Positions 1 to 7,224 of a DNA stretch of 64,000 nt are shown piece after piece. Origin of the DNA: Aquirufa beregesia. Its GTDB lineage: Bacteria > Bacteroidota > Bacteroidia > Cytophagales > Spirosomataceae. The stretch's first letter is position 1. Every line of letters begins with the position of its first letter. The notes beneath the pieces were generated by a model that saw only the letters and a list, made by a program, of their open reading frames with translations, was not told where the DNA came from and did not search any database. The stretch spans positions 186,001-250,000 of the forward strand of contig NZ_SEWW01000001.1 of the NCBI RefSeq assembly GCF_011090385.1, given 5' to 3'. The position numbers and the translations under genes were made by a program.

Positions 1-25
1 GATAAATTTTTGAAAAAGAAATAAA

Positions 26-1171
26 ATGAAACAAGAGGAAACTAAACGTCCTAAACAAAAGTCAGCTTTTAGAGAATGGCTTGATTCCGTAGCTTTTGCT
101 GTTGTAGCAGCTACGCTTATCCGATTTTTTTTATTTGAAGCTTATACCATTCCCACACCATCCATGGAAAGCTCCTTGATGGTCGGTGATTTCCTTTTTG
201 TTAGCAAAATGCATTATGGAGTTCGAACTCCTAAGACACCATTGCAACTACCCTTGACTCACCAGAAAATTTGGTTTACTAATTTGCCCTCGTATTTACG
301 TTGGTTGGATTTGCCGGTTTTCCGACTTCCAGGATTTACTGAAGTTAAAAAAGGTGATGCTGTCGTATTTAATGCACCCAATTGGGAAGAAGATGGAGAT
401 GCACCGCTCGATTTACGTACATTTTATGTGAAGCGTTGTGTAGCTACTCCAGGTGATGTGTTAGAGCTTAGAGATCAACAAGTGTATATCAATGGAAAGG
501 CACTGGAAAATCCAGAAAGAATGCAACACCCTGTTTTCTTAAAGACAAAAGAAGACTTGGATGAATCATTTTTTGACCAATATGGGATCCGAAATTCAGC
601 GGATGCTAGTTTTGAATCTTCTGATTGGTTGCCATTGGCTGATTCCACCAATCAACTAGTAGGTTATAAGCTCAATACAAGCAAGAAACATGTAGATGAA
701 ATCATGAAATTGCCTTTTAAAAAGGAAATTGATTACAATTCATTTAAGGATCCTAAAGGAGTAACTTATTTAGACATATTTCCTCATGATACTACTCAAT
801 TTAAATGGAACAGAGATTTCTTTGGGCCATTACAGGTGCCAAAGGAAGGATGGACAGTACAATTAGATGCTAAATCAATTCCGCTATATCAGGAGGCTAT
901 TAGGAGTTATGAGGAGAATAAAGATATTACATTGGAAGGTGGAAAATTAATGAAGGACGGGAAGGCTTTGATATCCTATACCTTTAAACAGGATTACTAT
1001 TTCATGATGGGGGACAATCGCCATAATTCAGCAGATTCTCGTTTTTGGGGATTTGTTCCAGCCGATCACATTGTTGGCAAGGCGGTATTTGTTTGGATGT
1101 CTTTAGATCCTAACAAAGGCTTGTTTTCGGGTAAGATTCGTTGGAATAGAATCTTTCGATTTGTTGATTAA
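26..1171 (+). CDS. lepB: Signal peptidase I
   Basis: Membrane serine protease that removes signal peptides from Sec- and Tat-exported proteins. A short cytoplasmic N-terminus is followed by one membrane segment at about residues 20-37. The catalytic serine is Ser46 in the motif PTPSMESSL and the catalytic lysine is Lys136 in FYVKRCVATPGD. The C-terminal box GDNRHNSADSR lies near residues 328-338. At 381 residues it is longer than the E. coli enzyme and carries a long insertion between the Lys motif and the GDN box, as is usual in Bacteroidota. The ATG at 26 is the only sensible start; no clear Shine-Dalgarno is visible. In this phylum lepB often follows dapB, which would lie outside the window. 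A bidirectional terminator separates it from the convergent gene. Confidence 0.95.
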   Translation: MKQEETKRPKQKSAFREWLDSVAFAVVAATLIRFFLFEAYTIPTPSMESSLMVGDFLFVSKMHYGVRTPKTPLQLPLTHQKIWFTNLPSYLRWLDLPVFRLPGFTEVKKGDAVVFNAPNWEEDGDAPLDLRTFYVKRCVATPGDVLELRDQQVYINGKALENPERMQHPVFLKTKEDLDESFFDQYGIRNSADASFESSDWLPLADSTNQLVGYKLNTSKKHVDEIMKLPFKKEIDYNSFKDPKGVTYLDIFPHDTTQFKWNRDFFGPLQVPKEGWTVQLDAKSIPLYQEAIRSYEENKDITLEGGKLMKDGKALISYTFKQDYYFMMGDNRHNSADSRFWGFVPADHIVGKAVFVWMSLDPNKGLFSGKIRWNRIFRFVD

Positions 1172-1186
1172 CTAGTGTATTTCTAA

Positions 1187-1227
1187 GAAAAAAGCCATCT
1201 GAAATGATTCTCAGATGGCTTTTTTTA
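1187..1227. terminator. Bidirectional intrinsic terminator
   Basis: Ten-base-pair stem AGCCATCTGA / TCAGATGGCT (1193-1202 and 1211-1220), flanked by an A-run on the left and a T-run on the right. It can therefore serve both lepB (plus) and the convergent methyltransferase gene (minus), whose stop codon overlaps the T-run. Confidence 0.9.
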
Positions 1228-2406
1228 TATCACTCGTAACACAAATCCTTTTAAGTAATTACTTTCTGGATGAAATAAGTTGATAGGGTGGTCAGGGGCT
1301 TGGGTCATTTGATGAATCACTTGAATTTCTCTGCCGACGGCTATTCCTGCTGCCACTAACATATTCAAGAATAATTCTCTCGTAATCACTTGCGAGCAAG
1401 AATAGGTAAAAATCAATCCATTTTTCTTGATTTGTTGAATGGCTAATTGATTGATCTTTTGATAGCCTTGAAGCGCTTTATGCTTCGTACTGATAGACTT
1501 GGCAAAGGCAGGAGGGTCCAAGATGATGATATCAAATTCATCTTGATTGTTTTTAAGATAGGGTAGAGTTTCTCCTACAATGGCCTCATGTTTCTTTTTC
1601 CCAAACTTATTCAAGCTAATATTGGCATTGACCAAATCAATGGCTTTGGCAGATGCATCCAATGAAATGACAGATGCCGCACCTGCTTTTAAAGCATACA
1701 AAGAAAAACCTCCTGAATAACAAAATGTGTTTAGTATTTGCTTATCCTTGGCGTAATGAGCTAATAAAGCACGATTATCTCTTTGATCTAAAAAGAAACC
1801 GGTTTTTTGACCCGTTACCCAATTTACAGAAAATTTGACCCCATTTTCTTGAATATCATAGGGTACAGTGGCTATGCCAAATACATAATCATTCTGACAA
1901 TTTGCCGCAAAGTTCGGAGGTAAAGTTTCCTTACTTTTATCATAAACGGCTTTCAATAGCTCACCAAAGACTATTTTAAGGGCGTTCACTATGGCCTCTC
2001 TATTTCGATACATACCAATGGTATGAGCTTGAAAAACAAATACATCTTGGTACACGTCAATGATTAATCCAGGGCAGCCGTCACCTTCACCATGAATTAA
2101 GCGAAAGGCATTGGTTTCTGAAAAATTTAATTGCTGCCTTAGTTCCCAAGCTCTAGCTATTTTATGAACCCATAAATCTTGGAGATCCACAACAGGGGCA
2201 AATGAGACTATTTTTACAGCGATACTTCCTACATGATAATGTCCTAGACCGAGAAATTCCCCTTTGTCGCTTAGTACATTGACCCAATCTCCATCTTGTA
2301 AGTTTGGGCTTTGCTGGTAAATCGCACCTGAAAATATCCAGGGGTGAAACCTTCTCACAGGGGCATCTTTGCCTCTTTTTAAATGTATACTTTGCTCTGT
2401 TATCAT
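1225..2406 (-). CDS. RlmI-like 23S rRNA (cytosine-C5) methyltransferase
   Basis: Class I SAM-dependent rRNA methyltransferase with an N-terminal PUA-like domain (residues about 5-80) and a C-terminal Rossmann domain. The SAM-binding motif NTFCYSGGFSLYAL is near residue 227, LDPPAF near 295, and the cysteine in the motif TYSCSQ near 337 is a plausible catalytic nucleophile. RlmI methylates C1962 of 23S rRNA in E. coli; the exact target here is inferred. The frame is open upstream to 2478, but the extra 24 residues would overlap the 3' end of the next gene and look non-homologous. The ATG at 2406 gives 393 residues and a 19-bp gap, so I prefer it. It probably shares a transcript with the gene upstream. 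Confidence 0.88.
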   Translation of the reverse strand: MITEQSIHLKRGKDAPVRRFHPWIFSGAIYQQSPNLQDGDWVNVLSDKGEFLGLGHYHVGSIAVKIVSFAPVVDLQDLWVHKIARAWELRQQLNFSETNAFRLIHGEGDGCPGLIIDVYQDVFVFQAHTIGMYRNREAIVNALKIVFGELLKAVYDKSKETLPPNFAANCQNDYVFGIATVPYDIQENGVKFSVNWVTGQKTGFFLDQRDNRALLAHYAKDKQILNTFCYSGGFSLYALKAGAASVISLDASAKAIDLVNANISLNKFGKKKHEAIVGETLPYLKNNQDEFDIIILDPPAFAKSISTKHKALQGYQKINQLAIQQIKKNGLIFTYSCSQVITRELFLNMLVAAGIAVGREIQVIHQMTQAPDHPINLFHPESNYLKGFVLRVI

Positions 2407-2425
2407 GCTGTAAAATTGCACATTT

Positions 2426-3322
2426 TTATTTAAAATCACTTTGTCCACCCAATATCCAAGCTGTAAATAGTAAATCACCTAAGTGCTGGATGGCAAATTT
2501 AAATTGATTCTCAATTTGCTGATGCAAAGACTTATGGTAGGCTAAACTATAGGCCTTACTGTAGGTTTTAACTAATGAATTGCCTTTTTTTTCAAAACTG
2601 TATTTTTTGTTTTCAGGAGTTTTTAGATGTAAATCTTTTTCATTTTTTAAGAGTTCAGGAATTAATTGGTGGGCATGCAATACCCATTCCCAAGTAGATT
2701 GTTGTGTATTCTCTAGATAGTTAGCTGGTCCTATCCAATCCTCCATGGAGTCACCTAATAATTCAGGTATGCGAGATTCCCAAAAACTGTGCAAGCCTTG
2801 TTGTCCCGTTTTTTGCCCATCGTAATTAGAGGTGGTATGCAGTGGAACATGGGCATCTGCTACATAATGGCCTAATTCTGCCGATAATTTTATGATTTGT
2901 AAGGTGTCATTATTTCTAAATGCTTGAATCAATCGGTGATGAACTTGAGGAATACGCCAAGGAACGATTCCATGTTTCTGTAGACTATCCTCTTGGATTT
3001 GTTTAATAGCCTGCTCCCAAGTAGTATGTTGTATGGATTTGGGATATTGATCTAGGTCAATGTAATGACGGGCTGCCTCAACATCCAAGATATACCTTCT
3101 TTGATCGGGTAGCACGGCCCATTCTTCTAATTTGGAGAGATGTCTTTTGTAAAATTTACTTAAAGTAGGAGGTAAGGTGAAGATTGCCAGCTTGTTGATT
3201 TTTTTATGAGCATAGAATCCCCATGGATTTAAGCTTAAACTAGGACTGCTGAATAAAAAGAGGCTAGAAATCAAGTAAATTATCTGGCTTTTTTTGAGTA
3301 AAACCTTGTGAGTATAAATCAT
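2426..3322 (-). CDS. Secreted zinc-dependent phospholipase C / S1-P1 nuclease-like protein
   Basis: Predicted exported protein of 298 residues. A hydrophobic N-terminal segment (about residues 12-30) precedes the mature start at WGFYAHKKIN; an N-terminal Trp is a typical zinc ligand in the phospholipase C / P1 nuclease fold. Further likely zinc ligands are in ELGHYVADAHVPLHTT and the following GLHSFWES motif. The family cleaves phosphodiester bonds of phospholipids or nucleic acids; substrate cannot be decided from sequence. It precedes the methyltransferase gene on the same strand with a 19-bp gap and is divergent from rpsT. The fold assignment is fairly secure, the activity is not. Confidence 0.75.
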   Translation of the reverse strand: MIYTHKVLLKKSQIIYLISSLFLFSSPSLSLNPWGFYAHKKINKLAIFTLPPTLSKFYKRHLSKLEEWAVLPDQRRYILDVEAARHYIDLDQYPKSIQHTTWEQAIKQIQEDSLQKHGIVPWRIPQVHHRLIQAFRNNDTLQIIKLSAELGHYVADAHVPLHTTSNYDGQKTGQQGLHSFWESRIPELLGDSMEDWIGPANYLENTQQSTWEWVLHAHQLIPELLKNEKDLHLKTPENKKYSFEKKGNSLVKTYSKAYSLAYHKSLHQQIENQFKFAIQHLGDLLFTAWILGGQSDFK

Positions 3323-3336
3323 ATTGTTTACTTTTG
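3306..3336 (+). promoter_or_regulatory. Promoter of rpsT (Bacteroidota -33/-7 type)
   Basis: TTG at 3306-3308, a 20-nt spacer, then TACTTTTG at 3329-3336, an exact match to the Bacteroidota -7 consensus TAnnTTTG. It lies 41 bp upstream of the rpsT start codon and overlaps the start of the divergent gene. Confidence 0.75.
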
Positions 3337-3376
3337 CATTTCAATTTTCAAAAGAATAGAAATTTTTTAGTTAAAA

Positions 3377-3634
3377 ATGGCAAATCATAAATCAGCACTA
3401 AAGCGTATTCGGGCAAATGAAGCAAAGCGTTTGCGCAATCGTTATCAGCATAAATCTACTCGTACATTGATCAAGAAATTGAGATTGACTACGGACTCAT
3501 CTGTAGTGGTAGATTTGTTCAAACAAGTTTCTTCAGCTTTGGATAAATTAGCGAAGAAGAACATCATTCACAAGAATAAAGCTGCCAACCAGAAGTCTAA
3601 ATTAGCTAAGTTGGTTAACAAAGTCGCTGCTTAA
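3377..3634 (+). CDS. rpsT: 30S ribosomal protein S20
   Basis: Primary 16S rRNA-binding protein of the small subunit, 85 residues, the normal length. The N-terminus MANHKSALKRIRANEAKR and the Lys/Arg- and Ala-rich helical composition identify it. It is monocistronic: a strong -33/-7 promoter lies upstream and an intrinsic terminator lies 24 bp after the stop codon. Confidence 0.97.
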   Translation: MANHKSALKRIRANEAKRLRNRYQHKSTRTLIKKLRLTTDSSVVVDLFKQVSSALDKLAKKNIIHKNKAANQKSKLAKLVNKVAA

Positions 3635-3658
3635 TAGCACGATTATCATATATTTGAT

Positions 3659-3684
3659 AAACCCTGCCTATGGCGGGGTTTTTT
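3659..3684 (+). terminator. rpsT intrinsic terminator
   Basis: Stem AAACCCTGCC / GGCGGGGTTT with one G-T wobble and a 3-nt loop, followed by a T-run. It lies 36 bp upstream of the radC start, so radC needs its own promoter. A possible one is TATATTTG at 3649-3656, which has no recognisable -33 element. Confidence 0.85.
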
Positions 3685-3719
3685 CGTTTATGGCCCTTAC
3701 ATTCGCTTAAAAAAAGCCA

Positions 3720-4421
3720 ATGAAGTACGAAGGTTCTAACTTAGGAATTAAAGAGCTCAATGTAGAGGATCGTCCCAGAGAGAAGCTAAACTTAGTGGGA
3801 AAGGATTTATTAGGGGTGGACGAATTGCTTGCCATTTTGATTCATTCCGGGATTCCCAATAAATCAGCTTTACTGATGGCCAATGAATTACTGAATTCTA
3901 TTGGAGGGAATTTAAGTACCCTAGGTCGTTTTTCTTTACACGATTTCATGAAGTTTAAGGGCCTTGGTAAGGCAAAGGCTACCATGTTGGTAGCTGCTCT
4001 GGAATTGGGGCGCAGGAGGATGTCATATGAAGCTTCTCAGGCTATCCAAGTGATTCAAAGCTCTAAAGATGCTTATCGCTTATTTCATCCCCACCTCTTT
4101 GATTTAAACCATGAAGAATTTTGGGTCATGCATTTAAATCGGGCATCAAATTTATTGAAAATGCAACGATTGAGTATGGGAGGAGTAGCTGGTACGTCGG
4201 TCGACTTAAAACTATTGTTTAAGTCTGCTTTAGACACCATATCCAGTTCATTGATTATAGCTCATAATCACCCATCTGGACAATTGAAACCAAGTAAAGC
4301 AGATCGGGAATTAACGCAACGGATTGTAGAAGCAGGTAAAATGTTAGATATCCAGATTTTGGACCATGTAATAATAACTGCTCAAGGGTATTTCAGTTTT
4401 GCCGATGAAGGCTGTTTATAA
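3720..4421 (+). CDS. radC: RadC-family JAB/MPN domain protein
   Basis: 233 residues. An N-terminal helix-hairpin-helix-like part (GVDELLAILIHSG, then FKGLGKAKATML near residue 85) is followed by an MPN/JAMM metalloprotease-like domain with the zinc motif HNHPSGQLKPSKAD near residues 181-194. The family was once linked to DNA repair in E. coli, but that role has not held up and the real function is unknown. It starts at the ATG at 3720 just after the rpsT terminator. Its stop codon lies inside the left arm of a perfect palindrome that acts as its terminator. Confidence 0.93.
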   Translation: MKYEGSNLGIKELNVEDRPREKLNLVGKDLLGVDELLAILIHSGIPNKSALLMANELLNSIGGNLSTLGRFSLHDFMKFKGLGKAKATMLVAALELGRRRMSYEASQAIQVIQSSKDAYRLFHPHLFDLNHEEFWVMHLNRASNLLKMQRLSMGGVAGTSVDLKLLFKSALDTISSSLIIAHNHPSGQLKPSKADRELTQRIVEAGKMLDIQILDHVIITAQGYFSFADEGCL

Positions 4422-4460
4422 AGAAAGAGGCTTATTTACCTCTTTCTTTATAAATTTTTT
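4416..4460 (+). terminator. radC terminator built from a perfect 15-bp palindrome
   Basis: Arms TTATAAAGAAAGAGG (4416-4430) and CCTCTTTCTTTATAA (4439-4453) pair perfectly around an 8-nt loop and are followed by T6 on the plus strand. The left arm contains the radC stop codon. The right arm encodes the C-terminal residues of the antisense small gene at 4432-4530. Confidence 0.85.
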
Positions 4461-4530
4461 GAAGTTTTGAACCAATAACAATTGAAATTGCGAACAAAAT
4501 AATAAAAAATGCTGCTCCTGAATAACCCAT
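4432..4530 (-). CDS. 32-residue single-pass membrane microprotein
   Basis: Short open frame found by reading the gap between radC and hisB. It starts with ATG at 4530 and ends with TAA at 4432-4434. The product has a short N-terminus (MGYSGAA), a continuous hydrophobic stretch FFIILFAISIVIG at residues 8-20, and a basic tail KLQKIYKERGK. This is the shape of a single-pass inner-membrane microprotein with a cytoplasmic tail. A perfect Bacteroidota -7 element TACTTTTG lies 21 bp upstream on the same strand, and the gene ends in the radC palindrome. I do not recognise a family. Without conservation data it remains a strong candidate rather than a proven gene. Confidence 0.6.
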   Translation of the reverse strand: MGYSGAAFFIILFAISIVIGSKLQKIYKERGK

Positions 4531-4551
4531 AGTTGTATGTTTAATTACGTG

Positions 4552-4559
4552 CAAAAGTA
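4552..4559 (-). promoter_or_regulatory. -7 element upstream of the microprotein gene
   Basis: Reads TACTTTTG on the minus strand, an exact TAnnTTTG match identical to the rpsT and helicase elements, 21 bp from the ATG at 4530. No clear -33 TTG is seen at the usual distance. It sits just downstream of the hisB stop codon. Confidence 0.55.
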
Positions 4560-4568
4560 CTAAAAAAA

Positions 4569-5681
4569 TTAAAGCAGGCCTTTAGTACTTGGTAAAGAAT
4601 TTAAATTATTTACGTCTCTTTGGACCGCTAAACGAATCGACTTAGCAAAAGCTTTAAAAATAGCTTCTATTTTATGATGTTCATTTTCACCTTCTGCTTT
4701 GATGTTCAAATTGGATTTGGACGAATCTGAAAAGGATTTAAAAAAATGAGAGAACATTTCTGTTGGCATTTCACCGATTTTTTCACGTTTGAAATTGGCT
4801 TCCCAAACCAACCAATTGCGTCCAGAGAAGTCGATAGCCACCTGTGCTAAACAATCATCCATGGGTAGTAAAAATCCATAGCGATTGATTCCTCGCTTAT
4901 TTCCTAAGGCAATGGCAAAAGCTTCTCCTAAAGCAATACCGGTATCTTCAATGGTATGGTGTTCATCAATGTGTAAATCTCCTTGTACATGTACCGATAA
5001 ATCCATGTTGGCATGTTTGGCAATTTGATCTAACATATGATCAAAGAAACCAAGGCCTGTTTGGTTATTGGCCTTACCACTTCCATCCAAATTTAATTCT
5101 ATATGGATTTTTGTTTCATGCGTATTTCTATTGTGAGAGACCTTTCTGGCGGGTAATTGGAAAAATTGAAATAGTTGATTCCAATCTTCACATTGTAAGG
5201 CTATTGACTTTTCTAATTCAATGGGAACCTCTAAATTACCCAATAAAATCCCCTGACAACCTAAGTTTTTAGCTAATTGAATGTCGGTTAATCGATCTCC
5301 AATCACCAAGGAATTGGCTAAGTCGTATGCTGGAGAAAAGTATTCGCCTAAAAGCCCAATACCTGGTTTTCTGGTAGGTAAATTTTCATGAGGGAAACTC
5401 TTATCAATATGTATTTGGGCAAATGTAATCCCCTCAGATGCTAGAATTTCCAACATTTTTTGTTGGGCAGGCCAAAATGTTTCTTCTGGAAAAGAGGAGG
5501 TTCCTAAGCCATCCTGATTAGTCACCATCACCAATTCATAATCGGTGATTTCGGTGATTTTTTTCAGATTGGAAATAACATGAGGCAAAAACGATAGTTT
5601 TTCATAACTATCCACCTGCTGGTCAGTGATGGGTTCAATGATAATAGTTCCATCACGGTCAATGAATAATACTTTCTTCAT
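4569..5681 (-). CDS. hisB: Bifunctional histidinol-phosphatase / imidazoleglycerol-phosphate dehydratase
   Basis: Two-domain histidine biosynthesis enzyme of 370 residues. The N-terminal HAD phosphatase has the nucleophile motif DRDGT at residues 8-12 and removes phosphate from histidinol phosphate. The C-terminal half, from about residue 180, is IGP dehydratase, with metal-binding motifs [13 protein letters not shown] and [10 protein letters not shown]. No other his genes are in the window, so this copy stands alone. The fused form resembles E. coli HisB and is found in part of the Bacteroidota. The ATG at 5681 is only 4 nt from a -7 promoter element, so the mRNA may be leaderless. Confidence 0.95.
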   Translation of the reverse strand: MKKVLFIDRDGTIIIEPITDQQVDSYEKLSFLPHVISNLKKITEITDYELVMVTNQDGLGTSSFPEETFWPAQQKMLEILASEGITFAQIHIDKSFPHENLPTRKPGIGLLGEYFSPAYDLANSLVIGDRLTDIQLAKNLGCQGILLGNLEVPIELEKSIALQCEDWNQLFQFFQLPARKVSHNRNTHETKIHIELNLDGSGKANNQTGLGFFDHMLDQIAKHANMDLSVHVQGDLHIDEHHTIEDTGIALGEAFAIALGNKRGINRYGFLLPMDDCLAQVAIDFSGRNWLVWEANFKREKIGEMPTEMFSHFFKSFSDSSKSNLNIKAEGENEHHKIEAIFKAFAKSIRLAVQRDVNNLNSLPSTKGLL

Positions 5682-5685
5682 CTAG

Positions 5686-5693
5686 CAAAGTTA
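5686..5693 (-). promoter_or_regulatory. -7 element of hisB, next to the start codon
   Basis: Reads TAACTTTG on the minus strand (TAnnTTTG). Only four bases separate it from the hisB ATG, so transcription would start at or within a few bases of the start codon. No exact TTG is seen at the -33 position. Confidence 0.5.
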
Positions 5694-5801
5694 ATGATAC
5701 ATTTTCATGGAAGTAAGAAATATGAAAAAAATACGAATCAATATGTGCTAAAAGTGATGGGACTAATGTAATTTAGGGGATAATTATACCCAAAGAGGCA
5801 G

Positions 5802-7052
5802 ATGTTTACAATTTTGGAAGCTGGCGAGAGAGAGATTTTTATTCAACGTGTAGCACAATTAACCAACGAGAGTGTCGATAAAATACAGGAATTATTGCCT
5901 GTTTGGGAATCCATCATTTTAGGGTCATCCTTAAAGCTTATTCGAAATCGAATTCGATTCAATGCTTTATATAATTTCATACATCAAAAGGCTGTTCCTA
6001 GTAAAGAGATAGAAATCATATTTTCTAGTCCAGCAGCTAGTGTCAACTGGGAAAAGATTATATCTTATGGAGAAGGTTTATTTGGCATTTTAATGCCCGA
6101 TAAAAAAAGTGCTATTGCTTTATTGGTTTCTCGAGAATTGAAATGTAAAAGTTCTTTAGTTGTTAAAGGGTTGAGCATATGTTTTGCTATGTATGGGAAT
6201 CGATTGAAGGTTGTGGACCTAGCTAGTATGAAGGATTGGAATTCATTTGGGGAACATTTTTTTGCTCAAAAGCATGATTTTTCGACCTTATGTCCTCCTA
6301 AATTACAAGGTCAAATATCGGAAATCTTACTTTTATCTGACGTATTTAAGCATGAATCAAGTTCGTTTCCAATTAATACAGATGAAATCGAATTGAATGC
6401 GGATGAAGAAGGAAGTTCTTCTACCAATTGGAAAATGATTGGTCTTATTTTAGGATCAATTATGCTAGCTTCGGTGATTGCTTGGTTTGTGTATGCCAAA
6501 ATGACTAAGGAAGATGAAGTGGTGAGTGCTGATACGGAAGAAATCATTCCTATAGATAGTTTGGCCAAGCTGCGTGATAGTTTGACTAAATTAAGTGCTG
6601 ATTCTGCCAGAATTGCATCTGATTCTTTAACTCATTTAAGTTGGCCAGATGGAAAGGCATTTGACGTGCCGAAGACTTCGACTTTAGTTCCTATGTTTGA
6701 GTATTTGACGGATACCACGAATACCGAATCAAGTGAATTGCGAGTTAGCGAAATTTCTTTTGATGCTGAAACCAATCAATTAGTATCCCCTTTTGATGCC
6801 TTTTTTAAGAAGATGGCAGAAGGCTTAAATAAATACAGAGATGTGCAAATTCGCATTTTTGCATTTGCTGAAAATGACTCTAAATCTGCCTTGAAACGAG
6901 GTTTTGTAGTCAAGAATCGCTTGGTAGGAGAAGGGGTTTCTCCCAACCGAATTGAGGTAAAAGCATCAGGAAATAACGTAAATCCAGAGGCTTCTGTTCC
7001 GATTAATTCACAGATACTTTTGGTCTTGTCTAAGAAGGCTGTATTAAAATAA
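5802..7052 (+). CDS. Single-pass membrane protein with OmpA-like periplasmic domain
   Basis: 416 residues in three parts. A soluble N-terminal region (1-205) begins with a helical segment resembling DUF937-type domains. A single membrane helix spans about residues 213-233 (MIGLILGSIMLASVIAWFVY). The C-terminal region has a Ser/Asp/Leu-rich linker and then a domain resembling OmpA/MotB peptidoglycan-binding domains, ending in VRVSEISFD..KSALKRGFVVKNRLVGEGV..NRIEVKASGNN-like strands and helices. The peptidoglycan-binding signature is degenerate: the usual Asp-Arg pair (TDxxGxxxxNxxLSxxRA) is not clear. The topology places the N-terminus in the cytoplasm. No signal peptide is present. Function is unknown; a link between cytoplasm and cell wall is an inference. 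Confidence 0.7.
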   Translation: MFTILEAGEREIFIQRVAQLTNESVDKIQELLPVWESIILGSSLKLIRNRIRFNALYNFIHQKAVPSKEIEIIFSSPAASVNWEKIISYGEGLFGILMPDKKSAIALLVSRELKCKSSLVVKGLSICFAMYGNRLKVVDLASMKDWNSFGEHFFAQKHDFSTLCPPKLQGQISEILLLSDVFKHESSSFPINTDEIELNADEEGSSSTNWKMIGLILGSIMLASVIAWFVYAKMTKEDEVVSADTEEIIPIDSLAKLRDSLTKLSADSARIASDSLTHLSWPDGKAFDVPKTSTLVPMFEYLTDTTNTESSELRVSEISFDAETNQLVSPFDAFFKKMAEGLNKYRDVQIRIFAFAENDSKSALKRGFVVKNRLVGEGVSPNRIEVKASGNNVNPEASVPINSQILLVLSKKAVLK

Positions 7053-7061
7053 TACAATTTA

Positions 7062-7093
7062 TTTGCTTCTCATTTTTTTATAAAGTACTTTTG
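7062..7093 (+). promoter_or_regulatory. Promoter of the DEAD-box helicase gene
   Basis: TTTG at 7062-7065, a 20-nt spacer and TACTTTTG at 7086-7093 give a complete Bacteroidota -33/-7 promoter. The start codon is at 7225, so the 5' leader is about 125 nt, long for this genome. Confidence 0.8.
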
Positions 7094-7181
7094 TGCTTTA
7101 GAAATACAAATACATCCTCACAACTCTTTTTTTACATTAATTGTAAAATTCTTTTCTCTGGTAAAGGGCTATCGGCAAGAG

Positions 7182-7214
7182 TTAATTACGGATGTGTTCG
7201 GGCAACGTAATTAA
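7182..7214 (+). promoter_or_regulatory. Leader hairpin upstream of the helicase start codon
   Basis: Perfect 9-bp inverted repeat TTAATTACG (7182-7190) and CGTAATTAA (7206-7214) with a 15-nt loop. It ends 10 nt before the ATG at 7225, inside the long 5' leader. There is no T-run in the loop-proximal position, so it is not a typical terminator. It may control translation or stability of the mRNA. Confidence 0.5.
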
Positions 7215-7224
7215 AAAACAACAA

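Noticed and set aside
2304-2507. 67-codon plus-strand frame opposite the methyltransferase and phospholipase-like genes
   Set aside because: It lies wholly antisense to two convincing genes and has no promoter.
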